A DNA stretch of 36,396 bases from the NCBI GenBank assembly GCA_003241685.1, contig QFPJ01000030.1, positions 1 to 36,396 on the forward strand. The letters run 5' to 3'. The position numbers were made by a program, and so were the translations under genes. A model generated the notes under the pieces. It did no database searches. It was not told where the DNA came from and saw nothing but the letters and a program-made list of their open reading frames with translations. Of this stretch, positions 15,979-27,441 are shown piece by piece (within the stretch, counting starts at the first letter, position 1; each line of letters begins with the position of its first letter). This DNA comes from Sphingopyxis macrogoltabida. GTDB lineage: Bacteria; Pseudomonadota; Alphaproteobacteria; Sphingomonadales; Sphingomonadaceae.

Positions 15979-16662
15979 ATGTTGACCGCCAAGCAGCATG
16001 AACTGCTTCACTTCATTCAGGACCGGCTCGACGCCAGCGGCATCTCGCCCTCGTTCGAGGAGATGAAGGAGGCGCTCGGGCTCAAGTCGAAATCGGGCAT
16101 CCACCGGCTGATCAGTGCGCTGGAGGAACGCGGCTTCCTGCGCCGTCTGCCCAATCGCGCCCGCGCGCTCGAGGTGCTGAAGGTGCCCGAAGGCGCGAAG
16201 CCCCCCGCGACGGCGAAGCCCGACAATATCGTCCCGCTGCGGCGCCCCGCCCCCGCGCCGAAACCGATCGCCGCCAACGACATCATCGAAGTGCCGCTGC
16301 ACGGCAAGATCGCCGCCGGCGTCCCGATCGAAGCGTTCGAGGATCACAACCAGCTCGCAGTGCCCGCCGCGCTGCTCGGCTCGGGCGAACATTATGCGCT
16401 GGAAGTGTCGGGCGACTCGATGGTCGAGGCGGGCATCTTCGACGGCGATTATGCCCTGATCCAGAAGGCGAGCACCGCGCGCGAGGGCGATATCGTCGTC
16501 GCGCTGGTCGACGGTCAGGATGCAACGCTCAAATATTTCCGCCGCGAAGGACCGATGATCCGCCTCGATCCCGCCAACAGCGCCTATGAACCGCAACGCT
16601 ACGAAGCGAACCGCGTCATCGTGCAAGGTCGGCTGTCGGGACTGCTTCGTCGTTACCACTGA
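15979..16662 (+). CDS. lexA: LexA repressor
   Basis: LexA represses SOS genes and is inactivated by RecA-stimulated self-cleavage. The 227-residue protein has the winged HTH (1-65, with GISPSFEEMKEALGLKSKSG), a long linker with PAPAPKP (about 66-100) and the S24 peptidase fold. The cleavage bond is Ala113-Gly114 in GKIAAGVP, the nucleophile Ser147 is in SGDSM and the general base Lys185 is in DATLKYF; all are present. GGAGAA lies 8 nt before the ATG. An SOS box sits in its promoter. Its last 47 bp overlap the end of the convergent comEC. Confidence 0.97.
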   Translation: MLTAKQHELLHFIQDRLDASGISPSFEEMKEALGLKSKSGIHRLISALEERGFLRRLPNRARALEVLKVPEGAKPPATAKPDNIVPLRRPAPAPKPIAANDIIEVPLHGKIAAGVPIEAFEDHNQLAVPAALLGSGEHYALEVSGDSMVEAGIFDGDYALIQKASTAREGDIVVALVDGQDATLKYFRREGPMIRLDPANSAYEPQRYEANRVIVQGRLSGLLRRYH

Positions 16663-18769
16663 CCTGCGGCGGCCGGCGCCACGGATGATCGTCGCCGGGA
16701 TGCAGCGTCGCGATGACACGCGGTGCCGCCCCCAGGTAAAAGGCCATTCCGCCGCTCTGCGTCAGGCTGTCACGGTCGATCGTCAACCAGCGGCCGGCGC
16801 ATTCGCGCGGTAGCCAGCGGTCGCTGATCACGATGTCGGCGGCGGCGCAGGCGGGCGCCATGACGGCGCCGTCGATCCGGTCGCGCCCGCGCGCGATCAG
16901 AATGACCCGCTGTTGCGCGCCCTGTCGCCAGCGACACAGATCGCGGTTGCAGGTCACATGGGCAAGGTCGGCGAGCACGGCGAAATCGCCGTCCACCCCC
17001 GCCGCTTCCGCCAGCGTATCACGCACATAATCGCCCGCCCGCGCGCGCAGCAGGGCATAGCGCCCGCCCGGCACTGCCGCCGCGACATGGCGCCCGTCGC
17101 CGGTGACGAGCAGGTCGGGGCGCGGCTGGGCGAGCAGGACCGCAAAGCCCGCCGCCACCCCCGCCAGCCCCCACCAGCGCCAGCCGGTGCGCCACAGCAG
17201 CACCCACAGGCCGCCGGCGATGGCGATGCCGAATGCCCAGGCCGGGAACAGCGGCAGCATTGCGACCGATCCCGGCGCATCGGCCACCAGATGCGCCAGG
17301 CCGATCAACAGGCGCAGCGCCTGTTCGGCCGCCCACCAGAAGGGCGCGCCCAGTCCGATGCCGTCGAAGAGCAGCGCCAGCGCCTCGAGCGGCATGACGA
17401 CGAAGGTGGTCAGCGGGATGGCGACGACATTGGCGAGCGCGCCGTAAAGGCCGGCCTTGTGAAAATGAAACAGCGCGATCGGCGCCAGCGCGACCTCCAC
17501 CACCAGCCCGGTCAGCACCAGACCCGCGATCCCCCGCGCCATGCGCCTGGCCCGCGATTCGTCGCGGCGGGCGAGAAACGCCTGCATCCGGCGATTTTCA
17601 TGCAGCGCGATGATCGCGGTAACCGCGGCGAAACTCAGTTGAAAGCTCGGCCCCGCCAACGCTTCGGGCCGCCACAGCAGCACGATCAGCGCCCCCGCCG
17701 CGACAAGCCGCAGCGTCACCGCCTCGCGCCCGAGCAGAATGGCGGCGAGGACCAGCAGCGCGGCGATGAACGAGCGCAGCGTCGGCACTTCCGCCCCCGC
17801 GAGCAGCGTATAGCCGCCGCCCGCCAGCGCCGCGGCCGCCGCTGCGGCGGGCAGCACCAGTCCGCGCAGCGCGAGCCGCCGGCTGAGCGCCAGCAGCCGC
17901 ATCGCGAACAGCATCGCGAAACCGACGACGGCGGTCACGTGCAGCCCGCTGATCGACAGGAGATGCGCCAGGCCGCTGCGCCGCAGCGCCTCGTCGTCGG
18001 CTTCGGAAATCGCACCCCGATCGCCGGTGACCAGCGCCGCCGCGATGCCGCCCGCCGATCCGTCGACCTGTTCCTGAATATGCGCGGTCAGCCGCGTCCG
18101 CAGCCGCGCGGGCGCACGCCCCGCATCGGGCGCGAGCCCGACTTCGCCCAGCACCGTCCCGACCGCGCCGATGCCGTCGAACCACGCGCGCTGCGCGAAA
18201 TCATAGCCGCCGGGCAGGCTTGCGACCGGGGGCGGCATCAGCCGCGCCCGCACGCCGATGGCCTCGCCCTCCGCGATCCGTCCGGCCTGCCCGGTGCGCA
18301 GCGTCAACCGCAAGCGCGGCGGCAGATCCGTTCGGTGATACGGCCGCACGATCAGCCGCACCTGATCGCGCGCCGGGCGCGGTTCGACACGCTCGACCAG
18401 CGCCGAAAAGTCGGTGGTGACGGGTGCGGCCAGTACCGGCGCCGCGACCCACAGCGCGCGCCCCCAGATCAGCAGCATACCGAAGGCGGCCGCCGCGCAG
18501 GCGACGACGATCACGCGCCCCGCGCGCCGCCGCCAGCCGCCGACGACGCCGATCAGCGCGCCCGCCCCCGTCAGGCACAGGAAGCCGATCCAGTGGGCAG
18601 CGGTGGGCAATGTCAGCCACGCCGTGATGCCAAGGCCCAAAGCGACAGGCAGCCATAATGCGATACGCTCGCGTTCCGCCTCGAGCCGCATTTCCAGGGC
18701 ATCGGCCAGCCGCCGCGCCCCTTCGGCGGCGCGCAGGCCAATGGGCGTTTGAAGCTGCCTTGTCGCCAT
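16616..18769 (-). CDS. comEC: ComEC/Rec2 family DNA-uptake membrane protein
   Basis: ComEC forms the inner-membrane channel for single-stranded DNA in natural transformation. The 717-residue protein has an N-terminal membrane pair and a periplasmic OB-like DUF4131 region, then the competence domain starting AALVTGDRGAISEADDEAL and HLLSISGLHVTAVVGFAM, with about ten helices. The C-terminal domain occupies the place of the metallo-beta-lactamase-like domain but has no HxHxDH metal site; cysteines in TCNRDLC and PACAAAD are present instead. This Cys-containing tail seems usual for alphaproteobacterial members. The ATG at 18769 fits MATRQLQTP; an upstream start would run into the gltX promoter. 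It is divergent from gltX. Confidence 0.88.
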   Translation of the reverse strand: MATRQLQTPIGLRAAEGARRLADALEMRLEAERERIALWLPVALGLGITAWLTLPTAAHWIGFLCLTGAGALIGVVGGWRRRAGRVIVVACAAAAFGMLLIWGRALWVAAPVLAAPVTTDFSALVERVEPRPARDQVRLIVRPYHRTDLPPRLRLTLRTGQAGRIAEGEAIGVRARLMPPPVASLPGGYDFAQRAWFDGIGAVGTVLGEVGLAPDAGRAPARLRTRLTAHIQEQVDGSAGGIAAALVTGDRGAISEADDEALRRSGLAHLLSISGLHVTAVVGFAMLFAMRLLALSRRLALRGLVLPAAAAAAALAGGGYTLLAGAEVPTLRSFIAALLVLAAILLGREAVTLRLVAAGALIVLLWRPEALAGPSFQLSFAAVTAIIALHENRRMQAFLARRDESRARRMARGIAGLVLTGLVVEVALAPIALFHFHKAGLYGALANVVAIPLTTFVVMPLEALALLFDGIGLGAPFWWAAEQALRLLIGLAHLVADAPGSVAMLPLFPAWAFGIAIAGGLWVLLWRTGWRWWGLAGVAAGFAVLLAQPRPDLLVTGDGRHVAAAVPGGRYALLRARAGDYVRDTLAEAAGVDGDFAVLADLAHVTCNRDLCRWRQGAQQRVILIARGRDRIDGAVMAPACAAADIVISDRWLPRECAGRWLTIDRDSLTQSGGMAFYLGAAPRVIATLHPGDDHPWRRPPQVSGNDEAVPTADLAR

Positions 18770-18837
18770 GCTAGGGGCTGCCCCGAAATCCGCCCGGCCC
18801 CCGTGCCGGGCCCATAAATTGCGTGAAAGAGGCCATA

Positions 18838-20307
18838 GTGGCAACCGAAAACCCCAATGATCCGGCGCCGGCCGTGTCCGCCGAAGCGACCGGCACCGAC
18901 GTCGTCACCCGCTTCGCCCCGTCGCCGACCGGCTTCCTCCATATCGGCGGCGCGCGCACCGCGCTGTTCAACTGGCTGTTCGCGCGCCATCATGGCGGCA
19001 AATTCCTGCTGCGGATCGAGGATACCGACCGCGCCCGGTCGACCGACGCCGCAATCGACGCGATCCTCGACGGGATGCGCTGGCTCGACCTCGATTGGGA
19101 CGGCGAAACGGTGTTCCAGTTCGCGCGCGCGCCGCGCCATGCCGCCGTCGCGCAGGACCTGCTGGCGAAGGGCGCCGCCTATCGCTGCTATCTGACTCAG
19201 GACGAACTCGCCGCGATGCGGGCCGAGGCGCAGGAAAAGCGCATCCCGTTCCGCGTCCGCAGCCCGTGGCGCGACCGCGACGACGGCGACCCGGCGCTGC
19301 CCCATGTCATCCGGCTGCGCGCGCCGCAGGACGGCGCCGTGACGATCCGCGATCGCGTGCAGGGCGACGTGACGGTGCAGAATGCCGAACTCGACGATTT
19401 CATCCTGCTGCGCAGCGACGGCACACCGACCTATATGCTCAGCGTCGTCGTCGACGACAATGACATGGGCATCACCCATGTGATCCGCGGCGACGACCAT
19501 CTGAACAACGCGTTTCGCCAGCTCGCGCTGATCCGCGCCATGGACTGGCGCGAACCCATCTATGCCCATGTGCCGCTGATCCACGGTGCCGACGGCGCGA
19601 AACTGTCGAAACGCCACGGCGCGCTGGGCGTCGATGCCTATCGCGACGACCTCGGCTATCTGCCCGAAGCGGTGAACAATTATCTGCTGCGGCTCGGCTG
19701 GGGCCATGGCGATGCCGAAATCATCAGCCGCGACCAGGCGATCGAATGGTTCGACCTGGCCCATGTCGGCCGCTCGCCCTCGCGGTTCGATTTCAAGAAG
19801 CTGGAAAATCTCAACGGTCATTATATCCGCGAAGCCGACGATGCCCGGCTCGCCGCGCTGGTCGCGCCGCGCGTCGAACGGATCGTCGGCCGCGCGCTGG
19901 ACGACGCCAACCGCGCGCTGCTGGCCCGCGCGATGGAGGCGTTGAAGCCGCGCGCGCGGACGCTGGATGAAATCGCCGACGGCGCGACATTCCTGTTTCT
20001 GGGCGATCCGTTGCCGGTGGACGACAAGGCGGGCGAAGTGCTAAAGGCCGCGCCGGACGGCTTGCTCGCCGCGGTGACGACGCGGCTTCGCGGGCTGGAC
20101 GATTGGACGACAGAAGAGCTGGAAGCGGCCGTGCGCGCCGAAGCCGAAGCCGCCGAACTGGGGCTTGGCAAGCTGGCGCAGCCTTTGCGTGCCGCCCTGA
20201 CCGGCCGGACGGTTTCCCCGGGAATTTTCGACGTGCTGCTGTTGCTCGGGCGCGATACCAGCCTTGCGCGACTTGACGCAGCGCAACATTATCCGGCAGG
20301 GGCGTAA
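18838..20307 (+). CDS. gltX: Glutamate--tRNA ligase
   Basis: GltX charges tRNA-Glu (and in organisms with GatCAB often tRNA-Gln). The 489-residue class I synthetase has RFAPSPTGFLHIGGARTALF with the HIGH-equivalent HIGG at 35-38 and KLSKR at 255-259. The all-helical anticodon-binding domain follows from about 330. The start is a GTG at 18838, chosen because GAAAGAGG ends 5 nt before it; another GTG five codons upstream would put the ribosome-binding site inside the gene. It is followed by gltA after 36 bp. Confidence 0.96.
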   Translation: MATENPNDPAPAVSAEATGTDVVTRFAPSPTGFLHIGGARTALFNWLFARHHGGKFLLRIEDTDRARSTDAAIDAILDGMRWLDLDWDGETVFQFARAPRHAAVAQDLLAKGAAYRCYLTQDELAAMRAEAQEKRIPFRVRSPWRDRDDGDPALPHVIRLRAPQDGAVTIRDRVQGDVTVQNAELDDFILLRSDGTPTYMLSVVVDDNDMGITHVIRGDDHLNNAFRQLALIRAMDWREPIYAHVPLIHGADGAKLSKRHGALGVDAYRDDLGYLPEAVNNYLLRLGWGHGDAEIISRDQAIEWFDLAHVGRSPSRFDFKKLENLNGHYIREADDARLAALVAPRVERIVGRALDDANRALLARAMEALKPRARTLDEIADGATFLFLGDPLPVDDKAGEVLKAAPDGLLAAVTTRLRGLDDWTTEELEAAVRAEAEAAELGLGKLAQPLRAALTGRTVSPGIFDVLLLLGRDTSLARLDAAQHYPAGA

Positions 20308-20343
20308 CCACACTCTCTCCCGCCGTCAGAACAGGGGAATAAG

Positions 20344-21630
20344 ATGACCGACCAGACTGCGAAAATCACCCTGGGCGACACCAGTGTCGACAGTCCCATT
20401 CTCAAGGGAACCGTAGGGCCCGACGTCGTCGACATCCGCAAATTCTATGGCCAGACCGGCGCCTTCACCTATGATCCCGGCTTCACCTCGACCGCGAGTT
20501 GCGAGTCGAAGCTGACCTATATCGACGGCGACGAAGGCGTGCTGCTCCACCGCGGTTATGCCATCGGCGATCTTGCCGAAAATTCGACCTTCATGGAGGT
20601 CGCCTACCTGCTCCTCAACGGCGAATTGCCGAACGCCGGAGAACTGGCGACGTTCGACAACACGATCACGCGGCACACGATGCTGCACGAACAGCTCGCG
20701 ACCTTCTATCGCGGGTTCCGCCGCGACGCGCACCCGATGGCGATCATGTGCGGCGTGGTCGGCGCGCTGTCGGCCTTCTATCACGACTCGACCGAAATCC
20801 ACGACCCGCACCAGCGGATGATCGCCAGCCACCGGCTGATCGCGAAAATGCCGACCATCGCGGCGATGGCGTATAAATATTCGGTGGGTCAGCCGTTCGT
20901 CTATCCGCGCAACGACCTGTCCTACACCGGCAATTTCCTGCGCATGACCTTCGGCGTTCCGGCCGAGGAATATGAGGTCGTCCCCGCCGTCGAACGCGCG
21001 CTGGACCGCATCTTCATCCTGCATGCCGACCATGAACAGAATGCATCGACATCGACCGTTCGCCTTGCCGGTTCGTCGGGGGCCAACCCCTTCGCCTGCA
21101 TCGCGGCGGGCATCGCCTGCCTGTGGGGCCCGGCGCATGGCGGCGCGAACGAAGCCGCGCTGAACATGCTGCGCGAGATCGGCCGCCCGGAACGCATCCC
21201 CGAATATATCGCGCGCGCGAAGGACAAGGACGACCCGTTCCGCCTGATGGGCTTCGGCCACCGCGTCTACAAGAATTACGACCCCCGCGCGACCGTCATG
21301 CAAAAGACGGTGCGCGAGGTGTTCGAGGCGCTGAAGGTCGACGATCCGGTGTTCGAGGTGGCGCTTCAGCTGGAGGAAATGGCACTGAACGACAGCTATT
21401 TCGTCGAAAAGAAGCTGTTCCCGAACGTCGATTTCTACTCGGGCGTGATCCTGTCGGCGATCGGTTTCCCGACGACGATGTTCACCGCCCTCTTCGCGCT
21501 CGCCCGCACCGTGGGCTGGGTCGCGCAGTGGAACGAAATGATCTCCGACCCCGCGCAGAAGATCGGCCGTCCGCGCCAGCTCTACACTGGCCCGACCCAG
21601 CGCGCCTATGTCCCCGTCGACAAGCGGTAA
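20344..21630 (+). CDS. gltA: Citrate synthase, type II
   Basis: GltA condenses oxaloacetate and acetyl-CoA to citrate, the entry to the TCA cycle. At 428 residues it is nearly the length of the E. coli enzyme (427). The catalytic residues line up as His265 in GPAHGGANE, His306 in GFGHRVYKNYDPRA and Asp363 in NVDFYSG. The N-terminal beta-rich domain (about 1-50) marks the hexameric, Gram-negative type, which is usually inhibited by NADH; that regulation is inferred. AGGGGAATAAG precedes the ATG. A strong terminator follows the stop by 24 bp. Confidence 0.98.
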   Translation: MTDQTAKITLGDTSVDSPILKGTVGPDVVDIRKFYGQTGAFTYDPGFTSTASCESKLTYIDGDEGVLLHRGYAIGDLAENSTFMEVAYLLLNGELPNAGELATFDNTITRHTMLHEQLATFYRGFRRDAHPMAIMCGVVGALSAFYHDSTEIHDPHQRMIASHRLIAKMPTIAAMAYKYSVGQPFVYPRNDLSYTGNFLRMTFGVPAEEYEVVPAVERALDRIFILHADHEQNASTSTVRLAGSSGANPFACIAAGIACLWGPAHGGANEAALNMLREIGRPERIPEYIARAKDKDDPFRLMGFGHRVYKNYDPRATVMQKTVREVFEALKVDDPVFEVALQLEEMALNDSYFVEKKLFPNVDFYSGVILSAIGFPTTMFTALFALARTVGWVAQWNEMISDPAQKIGRPRQLYTGPTQRAYVPVDKR

Positions 21631-21654
21631 GCCGGGACGGCATTAAAACGAAAG

Positions 21655-21683
21655 AGGGGCCGTTTTCGCGGCCCCTTTTTTTT
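21655..21683 (+). terminator. Rho-independent terminator after gltA
   Basis: AGGGGCCG (21655-21662) pairs perfectly with CGGCCCCT (21669-21676) around a TTTTCG loop, and a run of eight T (21676-21683) follows. This is the clearest intrinsic terminator in the window. Confidence 0.95.
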
Positions 21684-21975
21684 GGCATTATCGCCGATGA
21701 GCTCGTTATTTCTCCGTCATCCCCGACTTGATCGGCAAGCCAAGCCTATGGGTTCCCGCACAGGCAGGGGTCCATCTCGGACGAGCGCAAACTCGCGCCG
21801 ACGGAAGATGGGCTCCCGCCTTCGCGGGAGCACGCAGCTTAGCGGGGACGGAGGTTAGCCAGGACCAGGGGGTTAGCCAGGACAGGGGTTAGCGAGCACA
21901 GGGGTTAGCGGGGCCATGAGGATTGGTTGCTCAAAGGTGAGCGCACTCCAGCAGCACCCCGATAACCGCCCGCTC
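21684..21975. other. Gene-free gap with degenerate repeats between gltA and the DUF952 gene
   Basis: After the gltA terminator the gap holds no gene. CGTCATCCCCGACTTGAT at 21715-21732 resembles the left half of the 73-nt repeat. A perfect 8-bp hairpin, GCTCCCGC-CTTC-GCGGGAGC, lies at 21812-21831. A short tandem array follows at 21836-21917. The genes on both sides end here (convergent), so the gap may also hold the gyrA-side terminator, but none with a U-tract was seen. Confidence 0.6.
21836..21917. repeat. Imperfect tandem repeat, about 16-bp period
   Basis: The motif GGGTTAGCGAGGACAG, with variations, is repeated five times. TTAGC begins at 21839, 21855, 21873, 21889 and 21905, giving steps of 16, 18, 16 and 16 bp. 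It has no coding role that I can see. Confidence 0.75.
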
Positions 21976-22280
21976 TCAATCGCGCCGTTGCAGGCTCACC
22001 ACGGCATGGATGGGCAGTTCCGCATAGATATGCGGGAACAGGTCGCCGCCGCGCGCTTCTTCCCATCGCACCGCGTCGCCAAGGCACGTCAGATCGACCT
22101 CGGCGATCATCAGGCGCGATTCGCCAGCGAAATATTTCGCGATCGTGGCGTCGAGCTGCCCGGCGGTCGACAGGTGGATATAACCGTCGGCGATATCCAC
22201 CGGCGCCCCGCGGAACACGCGTTCCCGTTCGAAATCCGCCCATTGCTGTTGGGTCAGCACCTTGAAGGCGGTCTTTTCGG

Positions 22281-22284
<4 letters not shown>
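21976..22284 (-). CDS. DUF952 domain protein
   Basis: The 102-residue protein matches DUF952 over its whole length: VLTQQQWADFERERVFRGAP, then DIADGYIHLSTAGQLDATI, a central FAGESRLMIAEVDL, and the end WEEARGGDLFPHIYAEL, followed by IHAVVSLQ. The conserved GYIHLS and FPHIY stretches carry histidines that may form an active site; the fold is related to ADP-ribosyltransferase-like proteins according to family descriptions, but no activity is established. It has no signal peptide. The start overlaps the gyrA stop by 4 nt (ATGA, 22281-22284), so its translation is probably coupled to gyrA. Confidence 0.85.
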
Positions 22285-25019
<2,735 letters not shown>

Positions 25020-25253
25020 GACCCGGCCTTTTTTCTGCTTATCGGGAGATGAATTTGGCCTAGCCCATGGGCGGTCGAAACGCCAGCGATTCGGACGTTT
25101 TTCGCCCGATTTTTTCGCCGTCCCATCCCGCCGTCACGGTGCCGCCGGCCGCCGTGCGCGGCGCGCCATAATGGCGGCACAAGCGGCTTGCCAATCGGGC
25201 CTTCCGCCCTAAAGCTTTGCGGCGATGACCGTTGCTGTTTCCGGGGGGCGCCG

Positions 25254-26468
25254 ATGGCCCTGATCGCGCTGGTGGGCGCCAGCGAAAGCGTGCCCGACGG
25301 GGGTCTGCGCGCGCTTGTGACGGTGGCGGGCGAAACGCTGATCGAGCGGCAGGCGGCCCGGCTGGCCGATGTCGGGGTGACGCAGATCGCGGTCGCGGTG
25401 GGGCCCGTCCCCGCCGAACTGCTGGCGACCTGCGACCGCATCCGCCGCCGCGGGATGACCGTTACGCCGGTGCGCGAGGCGGCGGACCTGATGGCGCTGG
25501 TGTCCGACGACGACCGCATCCTGCTGGTCGCCGACGGCCTGCGCGCGGGGGGCACCCATTATGGCGCGATCGCGCGGCCGGGATCGCCCGCGATCCTCGT
25601 CACCGGCGACACCGTGCTGACGCAGGGGTTCGAACGGATCGACGCGACGCGGCGCTGGGGCGGCCTTGCCTGCCTGTCGCCGGCGATGGTGGCCGAACTG
25701 GCCGCGATGCCGGGCGAATGGGACATGATGCTGACGCTGCTGCGCCTGGCCGTGCAATCGGGCGCGCGGCGGCTCTATTGCGAACCGGCGCTGTTCGAAC
25801 AGGGCGAGATCGCGATCGTCACCGATCGGCCGACCGCGGCGCTGATCGAACAATCGAGCCTGCAACAGGTCGAATATGGCGGCATGGGGCTGGGGCGCTC
25901 GGCCGTGATGATGCCGCTGGTGCGGCTTGCCGGACCGCTGCTCGTCAAATCGCCATCGACCGCCCGCATCCTGCCCTACATCACCGCCCTGCTGTGGGTC
26001 ATCGTCGGCCTGCTCGGCGCGACGGGGCTGGCCGCGGCGGCGGCGCTAGTCGCCATCCTCGGCGGCCTGGGGCTGGCGGCGATGCGATTCCTGTCCGCCT
26101 TTCGCGCCGAAAGCGCGGCGCAGGACCGCGCGCGCGCCGCGATCCGCAGCTTCGCGCTGCTCCTGCTCGCGATGTTCCCCTGGCTGCTGTCGATCGCCGG
26201 CCCCGATGGGCAGATGCCGCCCTTCGCCGAGGCGGCGCTGGCCCCCTGCCTGGCCGCCGCCGTCCTGCTGGCGCGGGCGCTCTATGAGGATTCGGGCGAA
26301 AAGCGGCGCTTTCACTGGTTGCTTCCCGACGCGGATCAGGCGTGGATCATGCTGGCGCCCGCCCTGCTCTTCGGCTTTGCGCCGCTGATGTTCGCGATCC
26401 TCCCCCTACTCGCGCTGTTCCAGATCTTGCTGTGGCTGCGCCTCGCGCGGCGGCCGGAAACACGGTAA
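25254..26468 (+). CDS. Membrane protein with nucleotidyltransferase-like N-terminal domain
   Basis: The 404-residue protein has two parts. Residues 1 to about 230 resemble the sugar/nucleotide transferase fold: MALIALVGASES, LRALVTVAGETLIERQAARL, GVTQIAVAVG and DDDRILLVADGLRAGG follow its usual order, but the GxGTR glycine loop and the PK lysine are missing. From about 240 there are membrane helices (about 240-265, 290-310, 325-345 and 370-395). The sequence D-G-x2-A-R of CDP-alcohol phosphatidyltransferases is absent from the membrane part. A GGGGGG run precedes the ATG by about 5 nt. It is followed after 58 bp by the helical protein and the kinase-like gene. The function is unknown; an inactive transferase domain used for binding is one idea. 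Confidence 0.75.
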   Translation: MALIALVGASESVPDGGLRALVTVAGETLIERQAARLADVGVTQIAVAVGPVPAELLATCDRIRRRGMTVTPVREAADLMALVSDDDRILLVADGLRAGGTHYGAIARPGSPAILVTGDTVLTQGFERIDATRRWGGLACLSPAMVAELAAMPGEWDMMLTLLRLAVQSGARRLYCEPALFEQGEIAIVTDRPTAALIEQSSLQQVEYGGMGLGRSAVMMPLVRLAGPLLVKSPSTARILPYITALLWVIVGLLGATGLAAAAALVAILGGLGLAAMRFLSAFRAESAAQDRARAAIRSFALLLLAMFPWLLSIAGPDGQMPPFAEAALAPCLAAAVLLARALYEDSGEKRRFHWLLPDADQAWIMLAPALLFGFAPLMFAILPLLALFQILLWLRLARRPETR

Positions 26469-26526
26469 AACAAAGCGCTTCAAGGTTTAGCGCGCATTAA
26501 CGCCATCCTGCTATTGGCGGGGAAGC

Positions 26527-27441
26527 ATGACGGAATCCTCCTCTCTGCCCGACCGCGAATCGCCGTCGTCGACGCTGTCCGCGCGCCTGCGCGAACTGGG
26601 CGCCTTTCTGTCGGCGCCCTCGTCTGGCGGCCTGACCGAACAGCAGCGGGCGCTGTCGCTCGGTGTCGCGCGGCGGCTGATCGTGGACGCGGCGCGGCGC
26701 GTCGATCCCGCGATCGACACCGGCCGGCTGTGGGATGCGTGGCTGGCGAACGGCATTCCAGGCGCCGAACGGATCGCGGCGCTGTGCTTCGGGCGCGGCG
26801 AGGAACATCGCTGGCGCGACCAATCGGCGCGCCGGGCGGGGCGCCTGCCCGTGAAGGACGCCGGGACCGACGCGATCGCGGACCCCGCCGCCATGGTGAA
26901 CGAAATCCCGACCCCTCTGGAACGCGCGGAACTCGCGCTGCGAATAGCCGATCGCCGCCGTTTCGACGCGCGCGGCAATCCCGCCGTGGCGATCGCCGAT
27001 GTCGATCCCGATATTCTCAGCGGCCTGATGCTCGACATCGCCGCATGGCGCCTGCTCGATGGTGCCGAAGGCGCCGAAGACGCAGCGATGGCCAAGGCAC
27101 TCGGCGACGCGGTGCGCGCGGCGCTTGCGGATCAGCCGCGCGAGGATGGAATCGACGCCGCCGGGGCGGCGCTGCATTCCCTGCTGACGAGCGAAGGGCG
27201 AGTCACCGATGCCGCCGCCGACGCGATCGAACGCCACGACTGGCCGACGCTGGCGGCGCTCGCCGCGGCGGCGCACCGCCGCCGCCATGACGCGATGATG
27301 CTGGCGCTGCTGACCGCCGAAGCGGCAAGCCTGCCGGCCCTGCTGGCGCCGCTGCGGCTCGACCATGCCGCGCTGGCGCCGCTGGAGGCATCGCTGGCGA
27401 TGTTGCCCGCGCGCGCGGTCGGCGGGGACGGAACGCCATGA
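26527..27441 (+). CDS. Uncharacterised all-helical protein, upstream of the kinase-like gene
   Basis: The 304-residue protein is rich in Ala, Arg, Leu and Asp and is predicted by eye to be almost entirely alpha-helical. There is no signal peptide or membrane segment, so it is cytoplasmic. Features are a low-complexity start (MTESSSLPDRESPSSTLS), a helix GLTEQQRALSLGVARRLI (about 35-52), a central segment with AVAIADVDPDILSGLMLDIA and several Ala-rich helices up to the end. Parts recall DUF2336-type helical proteins, but I cannot confirm this. GGGGAAGC precedes the ATG. It overlaps the next gene by 4 nt (ATGA), so the two products are likely to work together. Confidence 0.7.
   Translation: MTESSSLPDRESPSSTLSARLRELGAFLSAPSSGGLTEQQRALSLGVARRLIVDAARRVDPAIDTGRLWDAWLANGIPGAERIAALCFGRGEEHRWRDQSARRAGRLPVKDAGTDAIADPAAMVNEIPTPLERAELALRIADRRRFDARGNPAVAIADVDPDILSGLMLDIAAWRLLDGAEGAEDAAMAKALGDAVRAALADQPREDGIDAAGAALHSLLTSEGRVTDAAADAIERHDWPTLAALAAAAHRRRHDAMMLALLTAEAASLPALLAPLRLDHAALAPLEASLAMLPARAVGGDGTP

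Noticed and set aside
16616..17100. A metallo-beta-lactamase domain at the ComEC C-terminus
   Set aside because: The HxHxDH metal-binding motif is missing; the region only takes that domain's position.
25254..26468. A CDP-alcohol phosphatidyltransferase
   Set aside because: The D-G-x2-A-R-x8-G-x3-D-x3-D signature is absent from the membrane part.
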